Positions 36,651 through 45,697 are shown, counted from the stretch's first letter. The stretch is 64,000 bases of DNA from Streptomyces globosus (GCF_003325375.1 NZ_CP030862.1:310001-374000); one strand, 5' to 3'. Numbers and translations are program-made. The notes: generated by a model not told the origin, from the sequence alone.

Positions 36651-37862
36651 ATGCCCGTGTGGGACGACCTGGTGGGCCAGGAGCGGGTGCAGGCACAGCT
36701 TGCCGCGGCCGCCCGTGACGCCGACGCCCTGGTCACGGCCGTGGAGGCCGGGCAGGAGCCGCCCGCCGCGTCCAAGATGACCCACGCCTGGCTCTTCACC
36801 GGCCCGCCCGGCTCAGGCCGGGCCACCGCGGCCCGCGCCTTCGCCGCCGCCCTGCAGTGCACCAGCCCCGACCGGGCCCTCGGCGGCGAGCCCGGCTGCG
36901 GCTTCTGCGACGGCTGCCACACCACCATGGTCGGCACGCACGCGGACGTGGAGGTCGTCCGGACCGACCTGCTGTCCATCGGCGTCAAGGAGACCCGCGA
37001 CCTCGTCCGCCGCGCCCAGCTCTCCCCGGCCGTCGGCCGCTGGCAGGTCATCGTCCTGGAGGACTCCGACCGCCTGACCGAGGGCGCCGCGAACGTCCTC
37101 CTGAAGGCCGTGGAGGAGCCCGCTCCGCGGACCGTGTGGCTGCTGTGCGCCCCGTCCCTGGAGGACGTGCTCCCCACGATCCGATCCCGCTGCCGCCACC
37201 TGACGCTGCGGACCCCGCCCGTCGCGGCCGTCGCGGACGTGCTCGTGCGGCGCGACGGCATCCCGCCCGACATGGCCGCCTTCGCCGCCCGGGCCACCCA
37301 GGGGCACCTCGACCGCGCCCGCAGGCTCGCCCAGGACGAGTCCGCCCGCACCCGGCGCACCTCCGTCCTGAGGCTGCCGCTCCGCGTCGGCGACGTCGGC
37401 GGCTGCCTGAAGGCCGCGCAGGAGCTCGTCGACGCCGCCGCAGAGGACGCCAAGCAGCTCGCCGAGGAGGTCGACACGAAGGAGACCGAGGAGCTGAAGG
37501 CCGCCCTCGGCGCCGGAGCCGGCACCTCCGGCCGGCTGCCGCGCGGCACGGCCGGCGTGATGAAGGAGCTGGAGGACCGGCAGAAGCGCCGCCGCACCCG
37601 CACCCAGCGCGACAGCCTCGACCTCGCCCTGACCGACCTCACCGGCTTCTACCGCGATGTCCTCGCCCTCCAGCTCGGCAGCGCCCTCGCCCTCGCCAAC
37701 GAGGACCTGCGCCCCGACCTCGAACGGGTCGCCCGGGCCGGCGGCCCCGAGCGCACCCTGCGGCGGATCGAGGCGATCAGCGCCTGCCGCGAGGCCCTCG
37801 ACCGCAACGTGGCCCCGCTCCTCGCGGTCGAGGCCATGACGATGGCACTCCGCGCGGGCTGA
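36651..37862 (+). CDS. holB: DNA polymerase III subunit delta'
   Basis: Clamp-loader subunit of 403 residues. WLFTGPPGSGRATAARAFA is the AAA+ site with the P-loop lysine replaced by Arg (GSGRAT), as expected for delta', which does not hydrolyse ATP. A four-Cys zinc module is present (CTSPD, CGFCDGCH). VIVLEDSDRLTEGAANVLLK is the DExx region and IRSRCRHL the sensor 1/SRC motif. MPVWDDLVGQ at ATG 36651 is the N-terminus I recall in relatives; GGAAGG lies 11 bp upstream. The order tmk-holB is typical. Confidence 0.93.
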   Translation: MPVWDDLVGQERVQAQLAAAARDADALVTAVEAGQEPPAASKMTHAWLFTGPPGSGRATAARAFAAALQCTSPDRALGGEPGCGFCDGCHTTMVGTHADVEVVRTDLLSIGVKETRDLVRRAQLSPAVGRWQVIVLEDSDRLTEGAANVLLKAVEEPAPRTVWLLCAPSLEDVLPTIRSRCRHLTLRTPPVAAVADVLVRRDGIPPDMAAFAARATQGHLDRARRLAQDESARTRRTSVLRLPLRVGDVGGCLKAAQELVDAAAEDAKQLAEEVDTKETEELKAALGAGAGTSGRLPRGTAGVMKELEDRQKRRRTRTQRDSLDLALTDLTGFYRDVLALQLGSALALANEDLRPDLERVARAGGPERTLRRIEAISACREALDRNVAPLLAVEAMTMALRAG

Positions 37863-38080
37863 CAGCCGCCGTGCCCCGCTGCGGCGGGCCGCCCGCCCGC
37901 CGCAGCCGCCGGAGGCCGCCGGGGCCGCCGGAGGCCGCCGGCCCGCCCTGGTCGACCGCGGTTGACCGCTCACCCGTACGAGCGAACCGCCCGGCGGCGG
38001 CACGCGAACACCGGGCACCGTCCGGGCGGCCGCCCGGCGCCCACCCGGCCGGGCCGCCCGTCGGCACGTAGTCTCCGAGG

Positions 38081-39649
38081 ATGGACACCAGTCGCCTCCT
38101 GCGCACCACCGGCACCGCCCTTGCGGCGGCCGGGCTGCTGCTCTCCGGCTGCACCTCGGACGGCTCGACGGCCTCCCGCGCCTCCGCCTCCGCGGTCCGC
38201 GGCACCACCCCGTCCGCACAGCCGACCGCCGTCCCGGCCGCGCTGCGCCCGTACTACGAGCAGAAGCCGGCCTGGCGCGACTGCGGTGTCCCCGGCTTCC
38301 AGTGCGCCACGATGAAGGCCCCGCTGGACTACGCACACCCCGAGTCCGGCCAGGACATCGACATCGCCATCGCCCGCCGCCCCGCCACCGGCCCCGGCAA
38401 GCGCCTCGGCTCGCTGCTCGTCAACCCGGGCGGACCGGGCGGCTCCGGCATCGGCTACCTCCAGGCCTTCGCCGGCATCGGCTACCCGGCGTCCGTACGC
38501 GCCCAGTACGACATGGTGTCCTTCGACCCGCGCGGAGTGGACCGCAGCAGCCCCGTCCAATGCCTGACCGGGCCGGGCATGGACAAGTTCACGCAGGTGG
38601 ACCAGACCCCCGACGACGAGGCGGAGCGCGCCCGGCTCGTCGCCTCCTTCAAGGAGTTCGCGGCCGCCTGCCGGGAGCGCTCGGAGCGCATCCTGCCGCA
38701 CGTCTCCACGGTCGACGCCGCCCGCGACATGGACATGCTGCGCGCGGTGCTCGGCGACGAGAAGCTGACGTACGTCGGCGCCTCGTACGGCACCTTCCTC
38801 GGCGCCACGTACGCGGACCTCTTCCCCGCCCGGGTCGGCCGGCTCGTCCTGGACGGGGCGATGGACCCCTCCCGCTCCGCGATCGACATGAACCGCGACC
38901 AGACCGCCGGCTTCGAGACCGCCTTCCGCTCCTTCGCCCGGGACTGCGCGAAGCAGCCGGACTGCCCGCTCGGCAAGGGAGGGCCGGACGCGGTGGCCGC
39001 CCGGCTCGGGGAGTTCTTCACGGCGCTCGACGCGGAGCCGGTGCCCAGCGGCGACCCGGCCCGCCCGCTCGGCGAGTCCCTCGCCACGACGGGCGTGATC
39101 GCCGCCCTGTACGACGAGAGCGCCTGGCCGCAGCTGCGCGAGGCGATCGCCGCGGCGCAGGACGGCGACGGCTCGGGCCTCCTCGCCCTCGCCGACACGT
39201 ACTACGAGCGCGAGCCCGACGGCCGGTACGCGAACCTGATGTACGCGAACGCCGCTGTGAACTGCCTCGACCAGCCGCCCTCCTTCTCCGGCCCCGAAGC
39301 CGTCCAGGCGGCCCTCCCGTCGTTCCGCAAGGCGTCCCCGGTGTTCGGCACGGGCCTGGCCTGGGCCGCGTTGAACTGCACGTACTGGCCGGTCAAGGCC
39401 ACCGGGGCGGCCCGCCCCCTGACGGCGAAGGGCGCCGCGCCGATCGTCGTGGTCGGCACCCTCCGCGACCCGGCGACCCCGTACAAGTGGGCGCAGGCCC
39501 TGGCGGGCCAGCTCGACTCGGGCGTCCTCCTCACCTACGACGGCGACGGCCACACGGCATACGGCCGCGGCAGCACGTGCATCGACAACGCGATCAACAC
39601 GTACCTCCTGGAGGGCAAGCCGCCGCAGAACGGCAAAAAGTGCACGTAA
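38081..39649 (+). CDS. Secreted alpha/beta hydrolase, TAP-like (SlpD/SlpE-type)
   Basis: Lipoprotein of 522 residues (lipobox LLLSGC). Catalytic set: nucleophile Ser in GASYGTFLG, Asp in GTLRDPATPYKW (the C-terminal TAP-like domain) and His in DGDGHTAYGRG. NPGGPGGSG is the oxyanion loop. Such enzymes in Streptomyces are mycelium-associated tripeptidyl aminopeptidases (SlpD, SlpE, Tap), so release of short peptides from protein N-termini outside the cell is the likely role. Four or more Cys in the mature part suggest disulfides. The ATG at 38081 directly begins the signal peptide. Confidence 0.9.
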   Translation: MDTSRLLRTTGTALAAAGLLLSGCTSDGSTASRASASAVRGTTPSAQPTAVPAALRPYYEQKPAWRDCGVPGFQCATMKAPLDYAHPESGQDIDIAIARRPATGPGKRLGSLLVNPGGPGGSGIGYLQAFAGIGYPASVRAQYDMVSFDPRGVDRSSPVQCLTGPGMDKFTQVDQTPDDEAERARLVASFKEFAAACRERSERILPHVSTVDAARDMDMLRAVLGDEKLTYVGASYGTFLGATYADLFPARVGRLVLDGAMDPSRSAIDMNRDQTAGFETAFRSFARDCAKQPDCPLGKGGPDAVAARLGEFFTALDAEPVPSGDPARPLGESLATTGVIAALYDESAWPQLREAIAAAQDGDGSGLLALADTYYEREPDGRYANLMYANAAVNCLDQPPSFSGPEAVQAALPSFRKASPVFGTGLAWAALNCTYWPVKATGAARPLTAKGAAPIVVVGTLRDPATPYKWAQALAGQLDSGVLLTYDGDGHTAYGRGSTCIDNAINTYLLEGKPPQNGKKCT

Positions 39650-39764
39650 GCCGCGGCGGCGGCCCGCCCCGGAACCCGGTTCGGGGCACCCCTCCCGAGC
39701 CTGTAGACTAGGCGCCGCTGCTGATGAGCGAACCCCGCCAGGGGAACACTTGTCTACCGGCGGT

Positions 39765-39838
39765 GCCGCCTTAGCTCAGTTGGCCAGAGCAACGCACTCG
39801 TAATGCGTAGGTCTCGGGTTCGAATCCCGAAGGCGGCT
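39765..39838 (+). tRNA. tRNA-Thr (anticodon CGT)
   Basis: Complete cloverleaf of 74 nt: acceptor GCCGCCT/AGGCGGC, D arm with TAGCTCAGTTGG, anticodon stem ACGCA/TGCGT with loop CTCGTAA (anticodon 39799-39801), T arm TCGGGTTCGAATCCCGA. CCA is not encoded. TAGACT (39704-39709) about 55 bp upstream is the likely -10 box. It reads ACG codons, which are frequent in this genome. Confidence 0.97.
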
Positions 39839-39845
39839 CGGATAC

Positions 39846-39879
39846 AGCCCAGGTCAGATGCTTCTGACCTGGGCTTTTT
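39846..39879 (+). terminator. Rho-independent terminator of tRNA-Thr
   Basis: Perfect 12-bp stem AGCCCAGGTCAG/CTGACCTGGGCT (39846-39857 and 39864-39875), loop ATGCTT, then TTTT. Confidence 0.95.
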
Positions 39880-40005
39880 CTGTGCCTTGGGCCCGATGGG
39901 CGCAGGCCGTTCTACCTGCGCCTCCGCGGCCCGGTGTGGTGGGCAGCGGTCGCCGGGGGTGGGGGGCGGGGCTAGCGTGGAAGGGGCTCTGCTTGGGAGG
40001 CCGGG

Positions 40006-41217
40006 ATGGTGACACGGTGGCGCAAGGCGGCGGTGGGAGTGGTCGCGGCGGGGCTCGTGGCGGTGCCGCTCGGCGGGGCGCCCGGGTACGCCCTGGAGGC
40101 GGGAGCGCCGACTCGTGTTGCGGCGCCCGTGCGGGATGACGGGGATGTCGTCCGGATCACGCCCGCCGTGGCGCAGCAGCTGGATGATGCCGTGCGGAAG
40201 GTCATGGTCGACGCCCGGGTGCCCGGGGTGATGGTGGCCGTGTCGGCGCCCGGCAAGGGCGAGTACGTCCGTACGTTCGGTGTTGCCGACAAGGCGACCG
40301 GGGCGCCCATGGACACCGGTCTGTACATGCGTATCGGGAGCGAGACCAAGACCTTCACGGTCACCGCGCTGCTGCGGCTCGTCGATGACGGGAAGGTCGG
40401 GCTCGACGATCCCATCGGGAAGTACGTCTCCGGTGTTCCGAACGGGGACCGGATCACGTTGCGGCAGCTCGCCGGGATGCGCAGCGGGCTCTTCAACTAC
40501 TCCGAGGACGAGGGGTTCTTCAAGGCGCTGACCAGTGATCCGCAGCGGCCGTTCACGCCGCAGCAGCTGCTCGCGTACTCGTTCAAGCATCCGGTGCTCT
40601 TCGAGCCGGGCGCCAAGTTCGACTACTGCAACACCAACCTGATCCTGCTCGGGCTCGTCATCGAGAAGGTGAGCGGGAGGGGGCTGGGTGACTTCCTTGC
40701 AGATGAGGTCGTCAGGCCGGCCGGGTTGAAGCGGACCGCGCTGCCGCCCGGTGCCGCGTGGCCGACGCCGCACGCGCAGGGGTACACCGACCAGACCGCC
40801 GACGGGAAGGTCGAGGAGACCGCCGACTGGAACCCGTCGTGGGGGTGGGCTGCCGGAGCCATGTACTCCGACCTCGCCGACCTGCGCAAGTGGGCCCGCG
40901 TCGTCGCCACCGGCACGCTGCTGGAGCCGGAGACGCAGAAGGAGCGGCTTGACGTGGATCCGGCGCTGCCCGGGACGGGGTACGGGCTGGGGATCTTCCT
41001 CGACCACGGCTGGGTCGGGCACAACGGGTCCCTGCCGGGCTACCAGTCCCTGACCCTGTACCTGCCGGAGGCGCAGGCGACGCTGGTGGTGCTGCTCAAC
41101 ACCGACATCTCCGCCGAGGGGGAGGAGCCGAGCACGTTGTTCGGCGAGGCCATCACGAGGATCGTGTCTCCCGACAACGTCTTCTCGCTGCCCGCTCAGC
41201 CCGCCGCCGGGAAGTGA
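40006..41217 (+). CDS. Serine beta-lactamase / D-Ala-D-Ala carboxypeptidase family protein
   Basis: Secreted protein of 403 residues; signal peptide ends near ALEAGA. Class C-like catalytic set: GSETKTF (Ser-x-x-Lys), FDYCNTN (Tyr-x-Asn) and GHNGSLPGY (His-x-Gly). These fit DD-carboxypeptidases, esterases and beta-lactamases of the Pfam 'Beta-lactamase' group; R61-type carboxypeptidase is the closest Streptomyces model. ATG follows GGAGGCCGGG. Its stop lies 3 bp from the stop of the convergent polymerase gene. Confidence 0.9.
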   Translation: MVTRWRKAAVGVVAAGLVAVPLGGAPGYALEAGAPTRVAAPVRDDGDVVRITPAVAQQLDDAVRKVMVDARVPGVMVAVSAPGKGEYVRTFGVADKATGAPMDTGLYMRIGSETKTFTVTALLRLVDDGKVGLDDPIGKYVSGVPNGDRITLRQLAGMRSGLFNYSEDEGFFKALTSDPQRPFTPQQLLAYSFKHPVLFEPGAKFDYCNTNLILLGLVIEKVSGRGLGDFLADEVVRPAGLKRTALPPGAAWPTPHAQGYTDQTADGKVEETADWNPSWGWAAGAMYSDLADLRKWARVVATGTLLEPETQKERLDVDPALPGTGYGLGIFLDHGWVGHNGSLPGYQSLTLYLPEAQATLVVLLNTDISAEGEEPSTLFGEAITRIVSPDNVFSLPAQPAAGK

Positions 41218-41220
41218 TCC

Positions 41221-42942
41221 TCACTTGGCGTCCGCGTAGCACTCCACGATCGCCGTGGTGAACGGGAAGCGGACCGGAGTGTCGCCGAAGGCGATACGGG
41301 CGGCGCGGTCGCCGGCCGCGCGGACCGCCTCCGCGACCGCTTGCGCCTCCTCGGCCGGGCAGTGGACTATCACCTCGTCGTGCTGGAAGAACACCAGCTC
41401 CGCCCGCATCCCCGCGGCCGCGATCGACTGCCGCAGCGCTGCCAGCATCAGCAGCGCCCAGTCGGCGGCGCTGCCCTGCACCACGAAGTTGCGGGTGAAG
41501 CGGCCGCGGGCCCGGGTGTTCGTCGAGGCGTAGCTCGGAGTCCAGGCGTCGTTCCGGGTGGGAGTCCCGTCCGCGGGAGGGGTGTCCGGCTCCTGCGGGA
41601 TGCCGGCCTCGCCGTACGGGTCCTCGCCGGCCGGGCCGGAGCGTGCGGGCGGCGGGCAGGTGCGGCCCAGCCAGGTCCGCACGAGGCGGCCCTCCTCGCC
41701 GGCCCGCGCCGCCTCGTCCACGTACGCGACCGCCTGCGGGAAGCGGCGGCGCAGCGCAGCCAGGTTCTTCAGGCCGTCGCCGGACGTCTGGCCGTACACG
41801 GCGCCCAGTACGGCGATCTTCGCCATCTCCCGGTCGCCTGAGAAGCCCTGGCGGGATACTGCCGTGTACAGGTCCTCCGCGCGGCCCGCCACCGCCATGA
41901 ACGCCGGATCGCGGGAGATCGCGGCGAGCACCCGCGGCTCCAGCTGGTCGGCGTCCGCGACGACCAGGCGCCAGCCGGGGTCCGCGACGACCGCCCGGCG
42001 GATGACCTTGGGGATCTGCAGGGCGCCGCCGCCGTTGGTCACCCAGCGCCCGGTCAGGGTGCCGCCGGGGACGAACTCGGGACGGAAGCGGCCGTCCCTG
42101 ACCCAGTCCTGGAGCCAGGCCCAGCCGTGCGCGGTGTAGATGCGGTACAGCTTCTTGTACGCGAGGAGCGGCGCGACGGCCGGATGGTCCAGGCCCTCGA
42201 TCTCCCAGCGGCGGGTCGAGGTCAGGCGGATGCCCGCCTGGGCGAAGGCCTTCGTGACGTCCGCCGGAAGGTCGGGGCGGACGCGGCGGCCGAACGCCGC
42301 GGACACGGCGTCCGCCAGCTCGGCCAGGCGGCGGGGCTCCCCGCCGCCTGCGTAGCGCTCGCCCAGCAGGTCCGTGAGCAGGGCGCGGTGGGTGTCCGCC
42401 CGCCACGGCATGCCGGCGCGGTGCATCTCCGCCGCGATCAGGAACGCCGCCGACTCCGCGGCCGTCAGCAGGCGCATGCGGTCCGGGTGGGCGGCGGCGC
42501 CGTGGCGGCGGGTCTGGTCCTCGTAGACGGCGAGCAGCGCATCGAGGGGAAGGGGCGCGGGCTGCGGATCGAACAGGGAGTCCTGCGCGCCGGGCGCTGC
42601 CGCGCGCGCCGGAGGATCGGGCGGTACGGGCGCACCCGTGAGGCGGGCCCATGCGGCCGCGGCCGAGCGGGGCTCGCCGGATCGGCCCTCGTGGCCGAGG
42701 AGCAGCAGCTCGGCGACCTCGATGTCGTAGCAGCGGTCGACGCGGAGGCCGGCGGCCAGGAGGCGGGGGTACACGGCCGCCGTGGAGCGCCAGATCCAGC
42801 GGGTCCCGGCGGGGGCGGTGCGGACGGCCTCCGCGGGGTCGCGTACGCGGACGGGGGGCGTGGGGGCGGGGGTCAGGGCGGCCGCCTGCCAGTGGCCCTC
42901 GGCGTCTTCGGCCAGGGCCCAACGGGGTGCGGGGTCGCTCAT
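41221..42942 (-). CDS. Family A DNA polymerase-like protein without 5' nuclease domain
   Basis: Protein of 573 residues, often called 'bifunctional 3'-5' exonuclease/DNA polymerase'. The N-terminal 190 residues correspond to the exonuclease-like domain but lack clear DEDD acidic residues, so proofreading is doubtful. Polymerase motifs: A is VVADADQLEPRVLA, the finger helix is REMAKIAVLGAVYGQTSGDG, C is FFQHDEVIVH. Compared with PolA, motif A reads DADQLEPR instead of DYSQIELR. A second polymerase I would lie elsewhere; the role is probably in repair or translesion synthesis. ATG 42942 begins MSDPAPRW. Confidence 0.88.
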   Translation of the reverse strand: MSDPAPRWALAEDAEGHWQAAALTPAPTPPVRVRDPAEAVRTAPAGTRWIWRSTAAVYPRLLAAGLRVDRCYDIEVAELLLLGHEGRSGEPRSAAAAWARLTGAPVPPDPPARAAAPGAQDSLFDPQPAPLPLDALLAVYEDQTRRHGAAAHPDRMRLLTAAESAAFLIAAEMHRAGMPWRADTHRALLTDLLGERYAGGGEPRRLAELADAVSAAFGRRVRPDLPADVTKAFAQAGIRLTSTRRWEIEGLDHPAVAPLLAYKKLYRIYTAHGWAWLQDWVRDGRFRPEFVPGGTLTGRWVTNGGGALQIPKVIRRAVVADPGWRLVVADADQLEPRVLAAISRDPAFMAVAGRAEDLYTAVSRQGFSGDREMAKIAVLGAVYGQTSGDGLKNLAALRRRFPQAVAYVDEAARAGEEGRLVRTWLGRTCPPPARSGPAGEDPYGEAGIPQEPDTPPADGTPTRNDAWTPSYASTNTRARGRFTRNFVVQGSAADWALLMLAALRQSIAAAGMRAELVFFQHDEVIVHCPAEEAQAVAEAVRAAGDRAARIAFGDTPVRFPFTTAIVECYADAK

Positions 42943-43108
42943 GCATGCGAGTGTCCCACCGGGGGCTGACAGCGGGGCTGCGGCTCGGTCCGTGTGCCGC
43001 GGCTGCCGCCTGCGGCCGCGGGGCCCGCCCGCGCTGACCGGTGGAGGCGGTCGGGGTGCGGGGGATCGGGGTGCGGGGGCGAGGGCGGCGGCGTGGGAAG
43101 GTGGTGGG

Positions 43109-44284
43109 GTGAAGGGCATTGTTGAGCGGGGCTGTGAGCTGGCGCTTTATGGGCAGGGGGATGCCGGGCTGGATGCCGGGGCCTCGCTGCTGGCTGCCGA
43201 CGGGCAGCAGTGGGGCGGGGTGGCGCGGGAGCTGCTCGCACGGGGCGAGGGGTACCTGCGGCAGGCCTGGGAGCGGGGGTGGCAGCCCGCGGACGTGATG
43301 CGGCTCGTGCGGCGGGACCTTGCCGAGCGGCATCTGCGGATCACCGCCGATCTGGTCGCGGCGGAGGCGCGCCGCTATGCGCGGCTGCCCGAGCGGTGGA
43401 CCGCCGCCGAGGTGTGGTGGGGCGACGACTCCGGGTACGGGGAGCGGCTTGCCCGGCGGGAGAGGGCGGACCGGTTCTCGCTGGCAACGGCCGTGCTGGA
43501 GGTGTTCCGGCTGCTGATCCGGCTTCCGGCGATCGAGCCGGTCGCCCCTGTGCCGGGGGACCCTGCTGCCGATGCCCTCGCGCACGTGCACATCGAGCCG
43601 CGCATGCTCGGCCGCATCCGGGCGCTCCTGGCCAAGGCCGAGGCCACCCCGTACCCGGAGGAGGCGGAGGCGCTCAGTGCCAAGGCGCAGGAGCTGATGG
43701 CCCGGCACACCGTGGACGAAGCCCTGCTCGCGGCAAGCGGCAAGGCGCCCGTGCAGGCGCCGTCGGCCTGCCGGATCGGGGTGGAGCCGCCGTACGAGGA
43801 GGCGAAGGCGGTGCTGCTCGACGCGGTCGCCGGGGCCAACCGGTGCCGGGCGGTGTGGAACAGCGCCTTCGGGTTCTCCACGGTGGTCGGCTTCGAGAGC
43901 GACCTGGAGGCGGTGGAGCTGCTGTACACCTCGCTGCTCGTGCAGGGGACGGCCGCCATGACGCGGGCGGAGGCCGGGCAGCGGGCGGGCGGCCGCAAGC
44001 GTACGAAGACGTTCCGGCAGTCGTTCCTGCTCGCCTACGCCAGTCGGCTCGGTCAGCGGCTCGCCGAGACGGCGGAGCACACGGCGGGCGGGGCGCCGGA
44101 CAACCTGCCGGCGCTGGTGGCCCGCGATGTCGCCGTCACCGCCCGGGCCGACGAGATGTTCCCGAAGACCGTCAGCACCCGGCTGCGCGGGGCGACCGAC
44201 CTTGCCGGGTGGAACGACGGGACGGCCGCCGCAGATCAGGCCAGGGTGGGGGACGGCGCGCGGCGCCGTCCGCTGGCTCCGTAG
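43109..44284 (+). CDS. DUF2786 domain protein
   Basis: Protein of 391 residues. Residues about 165-205 are a DUF2786 domain (MLGRIRALLAKAEATPYPEE, then EALSAKAQELMARHTVDEA). The following region (AKAVLLDAVAGANRCRAVWN, FESDLEAVELLYTSLLVQ) is the usual partner domain found in phage and actinobacterial DUF2786 proteins. Function unknown. GTG 43109 follows GGAAGGTGGTGG. It diverges from the polymerase gene by 166 bp. I recall neighbours of this type in other Streptomyces. Confidence 0.82.
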   Translation: MKGIVERGCELALYGQGDAGLDAGASLLAADGQQWGGVARELLARGEGYLRQAWERGWQPADVMRLVRRDLAERHLRITADLVAAEARRYARLPERWTAAEVWWGDDSGYGERLARRERADRFSLATAVLEVFRLLIRLPAIEPVAPVPGDPAADALAHVHIEPRMLGRIRALLAKAEATPYPEEAEALSAKAQELMARHTVDEALLAASGKAPVQAPSACRIGVEPPYEEAKAVLLDAVAGANRCRAVWNSAFGFSTVVGFESDLEAVELLYTSLLVQGTAAMTRAEAGQRAGGRKRTKTFRQSFLLAYASRLGQRLAETAEHTAGGAPDNLPALVARDVAVTARADEMFPKTVSTRLRGATDLAGWNDGTAAADQARVGDGARRRPLAP

Positions 44285-44356
44285 CCCTCTGTTGCCGCCC
44301 CGTCAGCGGAGGGTTTGGTTCCGTTGCCCCTCACCGTGACCGGGGCAGCACCCTCC

Positions 44357-44381
44357 GCGTGCACGTGCATCTGCCCATGCA
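44357..44381 (-). promoter_or_regulatory. Operator-like element, site 1, upstream of DUF397 gene
   Basis: Contains the perfect palindrome TGCACGTGCA (44360-44369) and extends to ATCTGCCCATGCA. The 25-bp element is the inverted copy of site 3 (45461-45485) with 24 of 25 matches. A -10-like TATGAT lies at 44400-44405, so this site would cover about -30 to -55. Confidence 0.6.
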
Positions 44382-44442
44382 GGCGCCCGTGAACACAGCT
44401 ATGATCCGGTGGAGTTGACATCTGCACTATCGGGGGCTTCCT

Positions 44443-44679
44443 GTGGACCACGCGTACAACGGGATGGCAGCTGCAGAACTCGACGGGGTGACCTGGCAGA
44501 AGAGCAAGCACAGCAACTCGCAGGGCTCCTGCGTGGAGTTCGCGAAACTGCCGGGCGGCGCCGTCGCCGTGCGCAATTCGCGGTTCCCGGACGGACCGGC
44601 TCTCGTCTACACGCCGGCCGAGATCGAGGCGCTCCTCCTGGGCGTCAAGGACGGCGAGTTCGACCACCTGATCCACTGA
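44443..44679 (+). CDS. DUF397 protein (BldB/AbaA-like regulator family)
   Basis: Protein of 78 residues: VTWQKSKHSNSQGSCVEFA and GGAVAVRNSRFPDGPALVYTP are the DUF397 signature. Relatives of BldB occur in many copies in Streptomyces, usually beside a WhiJ-like XRE regulator and an RsbW-like ATPase, as here. They are small dimeric regulators of development and probably modulate the XRE partner. GTG 44443 follows CGGGGGCTTCCT. Confidence 0.88.
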   Translation: MDHAYNGMAAAELDGVTWQKSKHSNSQGSCVEFAKLPGGAVAVRNSRFPDGPALVYTPAEIEALLLGVKDGEFDHLIH

Positions 44680-44724
44680 GGGCCGGGCTCGGAAGACTCT
44701 GGAACGGTGCCACAGATCCAGCCG

Positions 44725-44734
44725 TGCACGTGCA
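44725..44734. promoter_or_regulatory. TGCACGTGCA palindrome, site 2
   Basis: Third exact copy of TGCACGTGCA, in the gap between the DUF397 gene and the convergent ATPase gene. The longer flank seen in sites 1 and 3 is missing. Confidence 0.4.
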
Positions 44735-44736
44735 CT

Positions 44737-44770
44737 GGCCGGGATCGATCGTTCATGATCGATCCCGGCC
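44737..44770. terminator. Bidirectional hairpin between DUF397 and ATPase genes
   Basis: Perfect 14-bp stem GGCCGGGATCGATC/GATCGATCCCGGCC (44737-44750 and 44757-44770) with a GTTCAT loop between two convergent genes. No T tract on either side. Confidence 0.75.
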
Positions 44771-44809
44771 GGTGCGCCGTGCGGAACCCCTGCCCCGCCG
44801 CGCCGCCGC

Positions 44810-45328
44810 CTACTCGGGGAGCATGAACAGCGCCCACACGACCTTGCCGGTGAGCCGGCCCGCGAGCGGGTGCCAGCCCCAGCTGTCGCTGTAGGCGTCC
44901 ACGAGGAACAGTCCGCGCCCCGACTCCAGGTCGCAGTTCTCCTCCGTGTGCTCCGGTTCGAACGTGCCGCCCGGCCGGTCCTCGCTGGGGTCGCGCACCG
45001 CGCACACCAGGCGGGAGCTCCACCGCATCAGGTGCAGCCGCACGGCGGCCTCCGGCTCTCCGCTCCCCGCCCCCGGCGGCCGCGGGTCCCCGGGAAGGGC
45101 GTGGCGCAGCGCGTTGGTGACGAGCTCGGAGACGACGAGGGCCACGTCGTCGAAGCGCTCGTCGAGGCCCCACTGGGCCAGCGTCGAGCGGGTGAACGTA
45201 CGGGCCCCGCGCACCGCCTCGAAGCGGGCGGGGAGGGAGCAGGAGGCAGACCCGGACACAGCCGTGGGGTCGACCGGGGGCAGGCCCTGCCGTAACGGCT
45301 CGAGCATGGTCGATCCATTCGTCCCCAT
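44810..45328 (-). CDS. Anti-sigma-like ATP-binding protein (RsbW/HATPase_c_2)
   Basis: Protein of 172 residues with a GHKL kinase fold: VALVVSELVTNALRHA is the N box, LVCAVRDPSE the G1 region and ESGRGLFLVDAYSDSWGW the G2 region. FEAVRGARTFTRSTLAQWGL is the usual N-terminal helix. It belongs to the large Streptomyces set of orphan anti-sigma-like ATPases paired with XRE and DUF397 proteins. ATG 45328 follows GGGAG at 8 bp; the in-frame ATG at 45307 is an alternative. Confidence 0.87.
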   Translation of the reverse strand: MGTNGSTMLEPLRQGLPPVDPTAVSGSASCSLPARFEAVRGARTFTRSTLAQWGLDERFDDVALVVSELVTNALRHALPGDPRPPGAGSGEPEAAVRLHLMRWSSRLVCAVRDPSEDRPGGTFEPEHTEENCDLESGRGLFLVDAYSDSWGWHPLAGRLTGKVVWALFMLPE

Positions 45329-45697
45329 GCGAGGCACTCCCGGGATTCGCGGACGTGGCGGCGGCTTGCGTCCAGAAAGAACTGCGGGGTGGGTCGGTCC
45401 GGCGCCGGCGCGAAGAGCACGCAGGTGCGCGGCACCATCGTTCCGAATGCAGAAGCTGGATGCAAGGGCAGATGCACGTGCACGCGCCGGACCTGTCCCC
45501 ACCCGTGATGGTTCTTGCTCATTTCTTCCTACGTACACTTACGGACTTCTTCTACGGCAGCCCGGATTCCGTTACAGAACGAGTACGGGCCGATGCGTTT
45601 TGGTGGCAGACTGCGAGCCCTGGGGACACGGGGGCCCAGCGATGCAGCACACACGCGCAGACCACGCGTATCCATGGCGATGGGGAGGGCAGGACTA
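45329..45697. other. Divergent control region of the ATPase and XRE genes
   Basis: A 369-bp non-coding stretch holding operator-like site 3 (45461-45485). To its right, about 45520-45600 is more AT-rich (ACGTACACTTACGGACTTCTTC) and may hold the XRE promoter. In-frame ATG codons at 45674 and 45680 could extend the XRE protein by up to eight residues. Confidence 0.5.
45461..45485 (+). promoter_or_regulatory. Operator-like element, site 3
   Basis: TGCAAGGGCAGA followed by the palindrome TGCACGTGCA (45473-45482) and CGC. Inverted copy of site 1 with one mismatch in 25 bp. It lies about 135 bp before the leftward ATPase gene and 213 bp before the XRE gene. Confidence 0.6.

Noticed and set aside
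32983..36696. Open frame of over 1200 codons antisense to the tmk fusion gene
   Set aside because: Composition (Gly/Arg/Gln-rich, no domain) and strict mirror of the real gene's codon bias show it is a shadow of GC-rich coding DNA.
43581..43590. CGCACGTGCA, near-copy of the TGCACGTGCA operator
   Set aside because: Inside the DUF2786 coding region (Ala-His-Val-His), one mismatch, and no matching flank.
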